NCBI RefSeq assembly: GCF_016908495.1
Contig: NZ_JAFBDZ010000001.1
Span: 682,001 to 746,000 of the forward strand
Source of the DNA: Rossellomorea pakistanensis
Lineage (GTDB): Bacteria; Bacillota; Bacilli; Bacillales; Bacillaceae_B
Direction: 5' to 3'
Length of the DNA stretch: 64,000 bases
Shown here: piece by piece, positions 27,319 to 36,507 of the stretch
Layout: each line of letters starts with the position of its first letter
Position numbering within the stretch: the first letter of the stretch is position 1
The notes under the pieces: model-generated
What the model was told of the DNA's origin: nothing
The model's database searches: none
The model's input: the letters and a program-made list of their open reading frames with translations, nothing else
Program-made: the position numbers and the translations under genes

Positions 27319-27358
27319 AAGCCTTAAAAGCAAGGGGAAACCCATTCTTTTAAGGCTT
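27319..27358. terminator. Hairpin between ligD and dapF
   Basis: AAGCCTTAAAAG / CTTTTAAGGCTT arms between convergent genes; flanking tracts are A-rich on the left and moderately T-rich on the right. Confidence 0.65.
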
Positions 27359-27469
27359 GACTTATTCCTTTATGAGCATGTTTTAACAGATGGTTTTAAA
27401 ATCTAACATCTATATAAGAGGAATGCTGTGATTATGATTCGTGTTACTAGAATCAAACTCCGTTAAAAC

Positions 27470-28465
27470 TCATCTCGATAACAATATTTTGCCTTCAACC
27501 ATTTCTTTAGCATGTTGTTGAAGCTCTTTATATTGTAATTCTTCCTGATATTCCGTTTTATTAATAATTAGGAAATCCTCGGGTTTTTTCACGTCTATTT
27601 CTAAATCGCTTTTGTAAAGATAAGTAGCGTTACCTATTAGTTCAATCTGAAAGTCTGTTTCTCCTTCTTTATGGACAAGACAGTGCACTTTGCCTCCATT
27701 ATTATAAACTTCAATTTCGTTCTCAAATTCGTTCAGCTCAAGCAGACAGGTAATAAGGCTTGAAGCGGACATTGCGGTTCCACAAGCATTTGTAAAACCT
27801 ACACCTCTTTCAAACGTCCTTACATAGATAGATCCTTTATCAATTGGATGAACAAAGCTTACATTCACTCCATCGGGAAAAAGATTATTCGGACCATTCA
27901 CTGTTTCCGAAATACATTTTTGCTCATTAGAAACAATTTGCTCAATTCCAACGACACTAATCAAATGCGGATTAGGAACAGCAACAGCGGAAAATAATAG
28001 ACGATCTGATATTTCTGGAACCTTTTCATTAATAAGGATATTTTTATCAATATTCATCGGTAATTTCTCTAAGCTAAATAAAACAGGTGATATTTCAACA
28101 TTAAAGGTTGGAATCTCAGCAAAAATCGGGTTGGTTTTTGTAACCGCAAGATCTGCTTTCATTGTTTCAACTACGATTTCCTCTTTATTAAATAATTCGC
28201 AAACAAATCTTCCCACACATCGCAGTCCATTTCCGCACATGGATGCCTCTGAACCATCAGAGTTAAAGACACGCATCCTTGCATCGCATTTTTCACTCTT
28301 CAAAACAAAAAGAATTCCATCCGCCCCAATTTTTGATTGGCGGTCACAAAGTGCGATGCTTAAGTTTTGTCGATCTTCCTCGGTGAAGAAATAGTTATTA
28401 CTTATTTCATCTATTAGTAAAAAGTCATTACCCGATCCATGACATTTCGTTAATGATATTTGCAT
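27470..28465 (-). CDS. dapF: Diaminopimelate epimerase with C-terminal extension
   Basis: Interconverts LL- and meso-diaminopimelate for lysine and peptidoglycan synthesis. 331 residues from ATG 28465 (GGGAGG upstream). Catalytic cysteines in SMCGNGLRC and TNACGTAM; ligand motif CHGSGNDFLL at the N-terminus. The usual enzyme is about 275-290 residues; here about 45 extra residues follow the second domain (from about KKPEDFLII), Glu/Gln-rich and probably helical. Standalone gene with no lysine-pathway neighbour in the window. The role of the tail is unknown. Confidence 0.93.
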   Translation of the reverse strand: MQISLTKCHGSGNDFLLIDEISNNYFFTEEDRQNLSIALCDRQSKIGADGILFVLKSEKCDARMRVFNSDGSEASMCGNGLRCVGRFVCELFNKEEIVVETMKADLAVTKTNPIFAEIPTFNVEISPVLFSLEKLPMNIDKNILINEKVPEISDRLLFSAVAVPNPHLISVVGIEQIVSNEQKCISETVNGPNNLFPDGVNVSFVHPIDKGSIYVRTFERGVGFTNACGTAMSASSLITCLLELNEFENEIEVYNNGGKVHCLVHKEGETDFQIELIGNATYLYKSDLEIDVKKPEDFLIINKTEYQEELQYKELQQHAKEMVEGKILLSR

Positions 28466-28486
28466 CTTGAATCCTCCCACCAACAT

Positions 28487-28783
28487 TTAAAAAATTTATT
28501 TCGTTTCAGTGTGAACCTTCGTATATCTATTATATTATTCATTTCATTTTTAGCTTGCCACAATCAAGCCTCATCTTCAACTACTATATAAAATTACCAA
28601 AGTTCTACTCTTTACAATAATAAACATTTATTTTATTATAAGGAACCAAATAATAAAGCTAGAATGATATAATTTTAGGTTGAGTAATCAACACAAGATA
28701 CTCTATATTTAATTTTTTGGGTAATGTGTTCATTCACCTTTCCCATTGATTAACTTATTTAAAAATAATAAAGTGGTGTTCAT
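28487..28783. other. AT-rich intergenic region, nothing recognised
   Basis: Between divergent dapF and a small hypothetical gene. Very AT-rich, with several possible -10 boxes; no convincing palindrome, riboswitch or small ORF with an SD. Confidence 0.5.
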
Positions 28784-29068
28784 ATGCAGGAGTCTTACAA
28801 ATTTCGGTTTCAAGTTAAAGATGTTATACAATTAAAAGATGAATTACAATCCATGACTGTTACTGTTCATACCATTATACTCTCAGAGGCAAACAAAACC
28901 ATCTTTCAAGATACCATTCGGGTCAAGTTTAATCAGATAGGTATTTTCCCTTCCCCTAGTGATATCGCCCGAAAAATCAAATCCAATCACCTAAGAAGAC
29001 TGATCGCTGTCGAACTTAAACGATATATAAAACCTCAAAGGCGTTTTTTGGAACCTGGGGACTATTAA
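28784..29068 (+). CDS. Hypothetical protein, 94 residues
   Basis: ATG 28784 with a weak SD (GTGGTG). The product is mixed alpha/beta by appearance: an amphipathic N-terminal part (YKFRFQVKDVIQLKDEL), two beta-like stretches (TVTVHTIIL, IFQDTIRVKF) and a basic C-terminus with HLRRLIAVELKRYIKPQ. No signal peptide, membrane span or cofactor motif. I do not recognise it. The positive C-terminal end would suit nucleic-acid or membrane-surface contact, which is speculation. Confidence 0.6.
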   Translation: MQESYKFRFQVKDVIQLKDELQSMTVTVHTIILSEANKTIFQDTIRVKFNQIGIFPSPSDIARKIKSNHLRRLIAVELKRYIKPQRRFLEPGDY

Positions 29069-29177
29069 ATAATCTAAGGGTTAATGTTGAATCTCTATAG
29101 AACTCTCTATCCATTCATTTGTTAGTAGACTTTCTGACCATAAACAGGCATCATGATAAAAGGAAGCCACCTCATTC

Positions 29178-30349
29178 TTACTTAATTTTAGACATTTGAT
29201 TAATGAAATTTACCTCATGCCATCCCGCTTGTTCAATAGCTACTACGAGATCAAGCACATATTTCATACTGTTCTGTTTCCCTTTTAATGCATCACAAAT
29301 TTCATCCTGTAACGGAAGGTCTTCTAATATTTTTTCCATTGGGAGTGATAAAATGGAATCCATTAATGAAAACATCCCTATCAGAAAAAAACTGTGAGAT
29401 TTTTGTAAGGAAAACATTTTTGAGGCAATCAGCTCACACATTTTTGCACGTGTTAAACAGAGTTTAATCACTTCTTCCGATAATTGATTTCTAATTCCGG
29501 TTTGTTCCCTGACTGCAAGTACATATATCCATCTCTGTATTTCTAGTAAGCCTAAAAGAACGATGGCTTGTCTAATACTTTCTATTTTATGTTTTAGCCG
29601 GTAAGCAGGAGAATTGATTAATTTTAATAATTTATAGGATAATGATAAATCTTGTTCTATAAGTTTTGAGATCCGTTCAATACTTGGTTCTGATACTTCG
29701 AGATTTTGAATGACATCATAATATGAATGGAAAAAGGTCGGGACATCGTGGGTGGACATAATGATTGGCTTACTAAAAAAGAACCCTTGAAAGAATCTGT
29801 AACCATCTTTCTTTACGTCATCAAATACCTCTCTAGTTTCTACCTTTTCTGCTAATAATTTTATATATAACTGTTTTGCAAGTGTTTCGATTCGATTGAG
29901 GTTCTTTTTTCTTTGGAAGTATTTAAGATATCCACTTTCACATAATCAGCGTGTTTCATTAATTCCAGACTAAAAGGATTACTATCATTAAATATGAAAT
30001 CATCAAGAGCCACTTTATAGCCAAGCTTTCTAAGTTCCATGCAACTATCTACAATTTCCTGAGAGGGTTCAACTGTTTCAAGAATTTCTACCACAATCTC
30101 TCTTGGCTTAAAGTAGGTCGGAACTCGCCATTTCAATAATCTTTCTGTAAAATTAATGAAGCACGGTTTTCCTGTTGATAATGAGTCTATTCCGATATTT
30201 AGGAAGCTATTAATTATGACATCTGCTGTTGCTTAATCTCCATTAATTTCAGGAAATTCATTTATATCATTTTTCCTATACAGAAGCTCATAGGCTACTA
30301 CTTCTTCTTTATCGTCAAATATAGGCTGCCTGGCAACAAATACCTCCAT
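29178..30349 (-). pseudogene. Broken EAL-HDOD (YuxH-like) gene
   Basis: The frame starts at ATG 30349 (GGAGGAA upstream) with MEVFVARQPIFDDKEEV, the normal start of EAL-HDOD proteins (about 400 residues). It is interrupted twice. A TAA at 30235-30233 replaces the expected codon in GD-x-ATADVI (CAA to TAA is one transition). A 5-bp tandem duplication (TCGAT TCGAT, 29887-29896) shifts the frame inside the EAL part; removing one copy restores RTSIETLAKQLYIKLLAEKV. The rest reads through VKKDGYRFFQGFFFSKP and a complete HDOD domain (29178-29759). The EAL catalytic motifs already look degenerate, so the parent was probably a c-di-GMP-related signalling protein without activity. Confidence 0.85.
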
Positions 30350-30535
30350 ATCGTTCCTCCTAGCTTATTAACAATCAACCATTCCATAGACCTGATTTTT
30401 GTCGAAATATTATGTAATATGTACTAGGATAGCAATAAACATTGATAAAGTCTATTTGTTTTGTTCTTTAGTAATTCAGATGAAATAGTAATAATTTGAT
30501 AGAAAAAAAGAGACCTTAAACAGGTCTCTTTTTAC

Positions 30536-31825
30536 TTAATGAATAGAATGTACAACAAAATTTATTAAAAATAAGAATGCAATAATATAAAGTGGAGTCG
30601 TTACATCTTTTGCTTTTCCACTTGCAATTTTTAAAATTGGATATAATATAAATCCAATTGCAATCCCATCAGCTATACTATAGGTGAATGGAATCATCGC
30701 TATGATAAAAATTGCCGGAAAGGCTTCTGAAAGGTCTCTTAAATCCATGTTTTTCACATTCTGTATCATAAGGCCACCAATGATCATCAGGATTGGTGCA
30801 ATAGCATGATCTGGAATCCACTTTAAATAAGGGATAAACCAAATGGATGCTAAAAATAGTATACCTGTTGTTAAGCTTGTAAGCCCTGTTCTTCCTCCTG
30901 CTGTCATGCAGGCAGCACTCTCAACAGTGGACACAGTCGGGCTTGTACCAAAAATACCAGAGACAGTCGCAGAAACTGCATTAGCCTGGAAGGATTTAGA
31001 ATATTTTTGGGGTTGACCTACCATATCTAAATGACCGTGAATCAGCCCAATATTTTCAAATACGAGAACCATTGTAACGGAAAAAGCAGCAATCCAAAAC
31101 GGTAGGTACAATAGCTTATCAAATGATACTCCTGCAAAAACTGCTGCATAGTCTGATAAGTTAAAGCTTGTTCCAGTATCCTTTGGATCAATGCCTAACA
31201 ATAACCCGAGCAAAGTTCCAAAAATTATACTCCACAGAAACTGTCCTTTTACATTTCTCATAAACAGGAAAATCGTGATTAGAAAGGTTATAATCGTTGC
31301 AATGACTTTTATATCACTAATATCACCTAGGGCAATAATCGCATTCGATCCTCTTTCCACTAATCCACCCTTTTCAAGTCCAATCAGAAGTAAAAACATT
31401 CCAAGACCAACTGTGATCGCTTCTTTAAGTGTTTTTGGAATAGACTCTGATAAAATCTTCGATAACTTTGTAAATGCGATCACCATAAACAATATTCCAG
31501 ATATAAATACAACGGCTAACGCTTCCGGCCAAGTAAAGCCCATTGATTGAACAATGGTATACGTAAACATAGCGTTAATTCCCATTCCCGGCACTAATAA
31601 AATCGGAGCATTTGCCCAAAAAGCCATTAATAATGAACCTACAAAGGTTGCGAGAATAGTCGCCATTACTGCACCTTCAAAAGGAATACCTGCTTCAGAA
31701 AGGATCATCGCATTAACTGCAATAATATAGACGATGGTGAAATAACCAATTGCACCTGCCATGACCTCCTGTTTAATTGTTGTATTATGCTCGCTTAATC
31801 GAAAGATTCCTCCTACTTTTTTCAT
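30536..31825 (-). CDS. NCS2-family purine permease (guanine/hypoxanthine type)
   Basis: 429 residues, 12-14 membrane segments. AzgA/PbuG/PbuO-type NCS2 features: AGAIGYFTIVYIIAVN in the first helix, PGMGINAMFTYTIV (substrate-site helix), SGIFGTSPTVSTVESAA in the eighth-to-ninth region, and SIADGIAIGF near the end. Proton-coupled uptake of purine bases by family knowledge. It closely recalls B. subtilis PbuO, but I cannot separate it from PbuG without alignment. Preceded by a structured leader that is not the known purine riboswitch. Confidence 0.92.
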   Translation of the reverse strand: MKKVGGIFRLSEHNTTIKQEVMAGAIGYFTIVYIIAVNAMILSEAGIPFEGAVMATILATFVGSLLMAFWANAPILLVPGMGINAMFTYTIVQSMGFTWPEALAVVFISGILFMVIAFTKLSKILSESIPKTLKEAITVGLGMFLLLIGLEKGGLVERGSNAIIALGDISDIKVIATIITFLITIFLFMRNVKGQFLWSIIFGTLLGLLLGIDPKDTGTSFNLSDYAAVFAGVSFDKLLYLPFWIAAFSVTMVLVFENIGLIHGHLDMVGQPQKYSKSFQANAVSATVSGIFGTSPTVSTVESAACMTAGGRTGLTSLTTGILFLASIWFIPYLKWIPDHAIAPILMIIGGLMIQNVKNMDLRDLSEAFPAIFIIAMIPFTYSIADGIAIGFILYPILKIASGKAKDVTTPLYIIAFLFLINFVVHSIH

Positions 31826-31905
31826 TTATATCTGTCCTTACGAACATAGCCCTCTCCCTACCCGCTGGATGACCGAAAAGGTCCCAGCCACAAAAATCTA
31901 TTTTA
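31826..31905 (-). promoter_or_regulatory. Structured leader of the purine permease gene, class unknown
   Basis: A possible -10 TAAAAT at 31905-31900 gives a leader of about 68 nt. It can form GCTGGGACC-TTTTC-GGTCATCCAGC (31864-31888), then a purine-rich GGGTAGGGAGAGGG, then TGTTC-GTAA-GGACA, a 5-bp hairpin with a GNRA-type loop that sits just before the start codon and contains the SD-like AAGGAC. It lacks the conserved core of the purine riboswitch. Confidence 0.5.
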
Positions 31906-31942
31906 TCAGAAGAAAACACATTTGAAAAGATAAATTCACACG

Positions 31943-31978
31943 AAAAATTCGGGCCGTGCCAGGCACGACCCGAATTTT
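31943..31978. repeat. Palindrome of the GTGCCTGGCAC type
   Basis: Near-perfect inverted repeat with arms AAAATTCGGGcCGTGCC and GGCACGaCCCGAATTTT. GTGCC-N-GGCAC palindromes of this kind are dispersed in Bacillaceae genomes (recalled). Lies between ribH and the purine permease gene. Confidence 0.7.
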
Positions 31979-32051
31979 GTCGATTCATAGTTTATGAATT
32001 CCCCAGTATATTTCATATAAAAATGGCCCACTTCAAGCCTTTACCTGAGTT

Positions 32052-32522
32052 TTATTGGGATATTTGACGCATTAGATTGGCCATTTCAATCGCTCCTGCT
32101 GCTGCTTCCCAGCCCTTGTTCCCTGCTTTAGTTCCCGCTCTTTCAATTGCTTGCTCAATGGTATCTGTTGTTAGTACTCCAAAAATGACAGGTACATCTT
32201 CTTGAAGTCCCACATTTGCTACTCCTTTAGCTACTTCTCCACTGACATATTCAAAATGAGCAGTTGCACCACGGATAACCGTTCCTAATGTAATGACTGC
32301 ATCGTATTTCTTCGATGCAGCAAGCCTTTTAGCAACCATTGGTATTTCGAATGCACCAGGGACCCATGTCACCGTTATATCCTTTTCGTCTACACCATGT
32401 CTAATAAGGGCGTCTTCTGCTCCACCTAATAATTTACTTGTGATAAACTCATTAAATCTAGATACAACAATCGCAACTTTTAATCCTGTCCCTACTAAAT
32501 TTCCCTCATAAATTGTTTTCAT
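32052..32522 (-). CDS. ribH: 6,7-dimethyl-8-ribityllumazine synthase
   Basis: Condenses 5-amino-6-ribitylamino-uracil with dihydroxybutanone phosphate; forms a 60-subunit capsid in Bacillus. 156 residues. Motifs: [33 protein letters not shown] (catalytic His) and [15 protein letters not shown] 32522 with AGGAGG upstream. Last gene of ribDEAH, 11 bases after ribBA. Confidence 0.97.
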   Translation of the reverse strand: MKTIYEGNLVGTGLKVAIVVSRFNEFITSKLLGGAEDALIRHGVDEKDITVTWVPGAFEIPMVAKRLAASKKYDAVITLGTVIRGATAHFEYVSGEVAKGVANVGLQEDVPVIFGVLTTDTIEQAIERAGTKAGNKGWEAAAGAIEMANLMRQISQ

Positions 32523-32533
32523 TGTGGTTCCTC

Positions 32534-33727
32534 CTAAAATTTGAGTAAATGTCCTAATTTTGAATGCTTCGTCCTTAAATACTGTTCGTTTTCTGCTTTA
32601 ATAGGCATTTGAATGGCTACTCTCTCAACAACTTCTAAGCCATATCCATTCACGCCAGCAATTTTCCTCGGGTTATTTGTTAGTAACCTCATTTTCGTAA
32701 TTCCAAGATCTTTTAAAATTTGAGCACCAATTCCGTAATCCCTTAGATCATCAGCAAACCCTAGTTTATGATTGGCTTCTACTGTATCTAGACCTTCCTC
32801 CTGTAATTTATAAGCCTTCATTTTATTAACTAACCCAATTCCCCTTCCTTCTTGGCGCATATAAAGTAATATTCCACTACCTTCTTGTTCAATTTGAGAT
32901 AGTGCTGCTTCAAGTTGGGGACCACAATCACAGCGGAATGAACCAAATACATCCCCTGTTAAACATTCAGAGTGAACACGTACTAATGTGGGCTCATTAG
33001 GATCAATATCACCTTTTACTAATGCCACATGCTCCTGTCCTGTTAGTAATTCTGTATAGGCTACAGCTTTAAAGTTTCCAAATTCAGTAGGTAATTTGAT
33101 TTCAACCTCTTTTTGTATAAGTTGTTCCTGTTTTCTTCTATAGGCAATTAAGTCTTGAATCGTAATCAATTTTAAATCGAATTTTTCAGCCATGTTTATG
33201 AGCTCAGGAACCCTTGCCATTGTTCCATCCTCATTCATGATTTCACAAATGACTCCAGCAGGCTCAGCTCCACATAATCTCGCTAAGTCAATCGCGGCTT
33301 CAGTATGCCCTGCTCGTTTAAGAACACCACCTGGCTTTGCTACAAGAGGAAATACATGTCCTGGTCGTTTAAAATCATTTGGCTTGGCTGACTCCTTAAG
33401 TAATTCAAGAACGGTTGTAGACCGTTCGAATGCGCTAATTCCCGTTGTTGTTGACTTATGATCGACACTAACTGTAAATGCTGTGCCATGAGAATCTGTA
33501 TTTTTATCAGTCATTGGATAAAGTTCAAGTACTTCTGCCTTTTCTGGAGTGATGGGAGTACAGATTAACCCTCTTCCTTCCTTTGCCATAAAGTTAATAA
33601 TTTCTGGAGTCGCCTTTTCAGCAAGGGAAATGAAGTCTCCTTCGTTCTCCCGATCCTCGTCATCCACTACAATGACAACTTTTCCGGCTTTCAAATCTTC
33701 TAGCGCTTCTTCAATGCGATTGAACAT
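32534..33727 (-). CDS. ribBA: Bifunctional DHBP synthase / GTP cyclohydrolase II
   Basis: 397 residues. RibB part (1 to about 200): [12 protein letters not shown] metal-binding motif and RPGHVFPL. RibA part: the zinc cysteines in [29 protein letters not shown], and [10 protein letters not shown]. Supplies both precursors of the lumazine. Normal fused form of Bacillus. Stop-to-start distances in the operon are short (11-17 bases). Confidence 0.97.
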   Translation of the reverse strand: MFNRIEEALEDLKAGKVVIVVDDEDRENEGDFISLAEKATPEIINFMAKEGRGLICTPITPEKAEVLELYPMTDKNTDSHGTAFTVSVDHKSTTTGISAFERSTTVLELLKESAKPNDFKRPGHVFPLVAKPGGVLKRAGHTEAAIDLARLCGAEPAGVICEIMNEDGTMARVPELINMAEKFDLKLITIQDLIAYRRKQEQLIQKEVEIKLPTEFGNFKAVAYTELLTGQEHVALVKGDIDPNEPTLVRVHSECLTGDVFGSFRCDCGPQLEAALSQIEQEGSGILLYMRQEGRGIGLVNKMKAYKLQEEGLDTVEANHKLGFADDLRDYGIGAQILKDLGITKMRLLTNNPRKIAGVNGYGLEVVERVAIQMPIKAENEQYLRTKHSKLGHLLKF

Positions 33728-33744
33728 GATGTACCTCCCCTTCC

Positions 33745-34386
33745 TTATAGAAATCCATTTTCTCTTAAGTAGTCTTTACTGATCGAAGAGGTTGTTTCCT
33801 TCCCTTTCGAAAATTGATATAAATATTTTGCCATCATATCACACTCAATGTTTACAAGATCGCCTATTTTTTTATGTCCTAGAATCGTATCAAATCTCGT
33901 TTGAGGAATGAGAGAAACCGTAATCATATCTCCTTCTACTCCAAAAACGGTTAGTGAGGTACCATCTACAGCTACGGAACCTTTTTCAATAAAATATTTT
34001 GAAATGCTTTCAGGTAATTGGATTTTAATATATACGGCATTCTCGACCGTCTTCATTGTTACGATCGTACCCATACCATCTATATGTCCTGTGACAAAAT
34101 GACCTCCAAATCGGCCATTCGCAGCCATTGCTCTTTCAAGGTTAACGGAAGTACCAACCGATAATTGTTTCAATGATGTATGCTGAAAGGTCTCTGGCAT
34201 GACATCTACTTCAAATTGATGCTGAGAATAACCCGTAACCGTTAAGCAGGTGCCATTTACTGAGATACTGTCACCTATTTTTACGTCAGCCAATACTTTA
34301 TTAGCTTGGATGGAAAGCTCCATAGACTTAGAGGATTGCTTCATATTTTTAATTGTTCCGATTTCTTCAATTATTCCAGTAAACAT
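33745..34386 (-). CDS. ribE: Riboflavin synthase alpha chain
   Basis: Dismutates two lumazines to riboflavin. 213 residues from ATG 34386 (AGGTGGG 8 nt upstream; a GTG 9 bases earlier is less likely). Two homologous barrels: [11 protein letters not shown]...VNGTCLTVT in the N half and [12 protein letters not shown]...VDGTSLTVF in the C half, as in all trimeric riboflavin synthases. Separated from ribD by a few bases. Confidence 0.96.
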   Translation of the reverse strand: MFTGIIEEIGTIKNMKQSSKSMELSIQANKVLADVKIGDSISVNGTCLTVTGYSQHQFEVDVMPETFQHTSLKQLSVGTSVNLERAMAANGRFGGHFVTGHIDGMGTIVTMKTVENAVYIKIQLPESISKYFIEKGSVAVDGTSLTVFGVEGDMITVSLIPQTRFDTILGHKKIGDLVNIECDMMAKYLYQFSKGKETTSSISKDYLRENGFL

Positions 34387-34391
34387 ATTGT

Positions 34392-35486
34392 TCACCCACC
34401 TTCATGTTTAGGGGTCGCCACGATTTTAAGATCCGATCCTATTTTATCAACACTTTGAAATTCTAGGGACGTTGCTTCTGCAATCGTTGAAAAGCCATCC
34501 CCAGCAAAAGCGGATATAGCTTTTATTCCACCAACCAGCTTAGGTGCTACATACATAATTAACTTTTGAAAGGCTTTTTCCTTTAAAAAGGATGAGTGAA
34601 TAGTTGAACCACCCTCAACGTAAAGGGAGGTTACATTTCTTTCTCCTAATATCTTTAATACCTCAATAACCGAAATCGTTGATGAAGAAAGTGGTATCAC
34701 TTCAACACCTACAGATTCTAACCTCTGTTTTTGATTTAGCTTATATTGCGACCCACATATAATGACGGTTTTAGCTGAGAGATCTGTTATAACTTGACTT
34801 TCAAATGGGATTTTTAAATGAGTATCTAAAATAATTCGAATGGGATTTTTTCCACCCTGGGGCAATCGGGTTGTAAGAAGGGGATCATCCTGTAATATAG
34901 TATTAATGCCAACGAGAATCGCATCATGCCTATGACGGTCGTTGTGCACGTCTAATCGAGATTGTGATGATGTAATCCATTTGCTATCACCAGTATAAGA
35001 AGCTGTCTTCCCATCTAGGGTTACGGCGGCTTTTAAAGTAACGAACGGAGTCCCGGTTTGGATATAGTGAAAAAAGTGTTCATTTAAACGTAATGCTTCC
35101 TCTTCACATATTCCTGTTTCGACCTCAATTCCTGCCTTCATCAGCTTATCAATACCTTTACCAGCAACTAACGGGTTTGGATCGGTACTTGCAACGACTA
35201 CTCTCTTTAGCCCTTTTTCAATGATAAGATCAGCACACGGTGGTGTTTTCCCATAATGTGAACAGGGCTCAAGGGTAACATAAATATCCGCTCCCTTTGC
35301 ACGGCTTCCAGCTTGATTGATCGCATTTACTTCTGCATGTGCTTCTCCGGCTCGTAAGTGAGCTCCCATACCTACAACTTCTCCATTATTGACGACAACA
35401 GCTCCAACAACAGGATTAGGAGATGTTTGTCCTTGGGTCGAACGAGCAAGGGAGATCGCAAGTTCCATGTATTCTTTTTGATCCAA
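34392..35486 (-). CDS. ribD: Riboflavin biosynthesis deaminase/reductase
   Basis: 364 residues from TTG 35486, with GGGAGG 10 nt upstream; earlier in-frame starts lie inside the riboswitch terminator. Deaminase domain first: HAEVNAI and PCSHYGKTPPCADL bind zinc; the reductase domain starts near residue 150 with TLKAAVTLDGKTA and contains VEGGSTIHSSFL. Catalyses the second and third steps from GTP. The B. subtilis enzyme has nearly the same length and a matching N-terminus. First gene of the operon. Confidence 0.96.
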   Translation of the reverse strand: MDQKEYMELAISLARSTQGQTSPNPVVGAVVVNNGEVVGMGAHLRAGEAHAEVNAINQAGSRAKGADIYVTLEPCSHYGKTPPCADLIIEKGLKRVVVASTDPNPLVAGKGIDKLMKAGIEVETGICEEEALRLNEHFFHYIQTGTPFVTLKAAVTLDGKTASYTGDSKWITSSQSRLDVHNDRHRHDAILVGINTILQDDPLLTTRLPQGGKNPIRIILDTHLKIPFESQVITDLSAKTVIICGSQYKLNQKQRLESVGVEVIPLSSSTISVIEVLKILGERNVTSLYVEGGSTIHSSFLKEKAFQKLIMYVAPKLVGGIKAISAFAGDGFSTIAEATSLEFQSVDKIGSDLKIVATPKHEGG

Positions 35487-35507
35487 GATGTATATACCTC
35501 CCTTCAT

Positions 35508-35744
35508 AAAAAAATCCTGAGTCATAAACAACTCAGGGAGATTCAGGCATGATTTAATAAGCGTATGAAATGATTATTTTCAAACGCGTGTCCTTATCCT
35601 TCTCCCATCCAGACTATCACTGTCGGCTTTGGAGTTTCACCAAATCCACCGTCACTCTTACGAATGCCGGGTCACGGACTGAGAGATATTGTTCATCTCA
35701 TCACCGCCGGTAAGGAATTTCACCTTGCCCCGAAGGATATCCTA
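35508..35744 (-). promoter_or_regulatory. FMN riboswitch (RFN element) with terminator, controls ribDEAH
   Basis: Minus strand: CTTCGGGGCAAGGTGAAATTCC at the 5' side, then ACCGGCGGTGATGAG, AGTCCGTGACCCGGC, GGTGGATTTGGTGAAACTCC and CCGACAGTGATAGTCTGGATG, all conserved RFN blocks (35596-35744). A terminator CCTGAGT / ACTCAGG with TTTTTTT lies at 35531-35508. FMN binding is expected to cause termination. Confidence 0.97.
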
Positions 35745-35759
35745 TTCGATTTATATTAT

Positions 35760-36110
35760 ATTATCATAGTTTTCTTACACATTTCACTATTTTGCTCTGA
35801 TTTTTTTATTTTTTTTCGATAATGCTCTTACTACGTTCCTAAATCTAACATTATTGGGCGATAGATGGAAATAAAACTATAACATTCGGGTTTGTTTCAG
35901 ACATTACTTTTTATATTATTTGACTAAGAAAAGTTTGTTCAGCAAATGCCTTGGAAAAGGTTAGTCGCCAATGGCGGGTACATTTCCCTCCCCCTGGTGG
36001 CTTGACGTATGTTTCGATGAGCTAGACACTTACATTTGCCAATTATTAACCTCCCACATTAAGAGACTCATTCATTTCTTAATATAATCCTTCCCTAACT
36101 TGGAAAGCAA
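35760..36110. other. Intergenic region with a GC-rich imperfect palindrome
   Basis: No ORF with an SD. At 35964-36006 a GC-rich block (GTCGCCA ... TGGTGGC, ending GAC) stands out from AT-rich surroundings and can form a hairpin. I could not match it to a known RNA family. The promoter of the rib leader must lie in 35745-35800. Confidence 0.35.
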
Positions 36111-36118
36111 TTATTGTA

Positions 36119-36439
36119 TTAAGCCGACATTTTCCTACATTCTTCAGCACATCTGAAGCAAGCTTCTGCACAATCTTGGCAATGCTGATGATCGTGTGAT
36201 TTACACTCTGTCCCGCATGCATCACAGATTTCTGCACATAGTGCACAGATTTGTTTTGCAAAAATACTGGTCCTTTGCATGGCATTGACAGCAAAGCTGC
36301 AAATTTCCGCACACTCTCGGTCTAATTCTATACATTTCGCCATTTTTTCATCTTCTTTTAAACAGGCATGATAACAGACGTTACATGCCTCTAAACAGGA
36401 CAAACAAGCTTGAATACATTCTTTATAATTTGCGTTCAT
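36119..36439 (-). CDS. Four-helix-bundle copper-storage-type protein (DUF326, Csp3-like)
   Basis: 106 residues from ATG 36439 (AAGGAG upstream). It contains 19 cysteines spaced CxxxC/CxxC along four helices (for example KECIQACLSCLEAC and DCAEACFRCAEEC), plus a HDHQHC loop. This is the pattern of Csp-type proteins, which bind many Cu(I) ions in the core of a four-helix bundle. No signal peptide, so the cytosolic Csp3 form. No copper regulator or transporter in view. Confidence 0.85.
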   Translation of the reverse strand: MNANYKECIQACLSCLEACNVCYHACLKEDEKMAKCIELDRECAEICSFAVNAMQRTSIFAKQICALCAEICDACGTECKSHDHQHCQDCAEACFRCAEECRKMSA

Positions 36440-36507
36440 ATTCACATCTCCTTTTTAATGACTCTTTTATTATTTTCCCTAAAGGAGATGAAATAATCGG
36501 ATAATTT

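Noticed and set aside
31826..31905. Purine (guanine) riboswitch before the NCS2 permease
   Set aside because: The conserved core (TATA...ATATGG, YAGTTTCTACC) is missing. The hairpins do not match its three-way junction.
35487..35531. Longer ribD start upstream of TTG 35486
   Set aside because: The codons are part of the FMN riboswitch terminator hairpin, and the extra residues do not belong to RibD.
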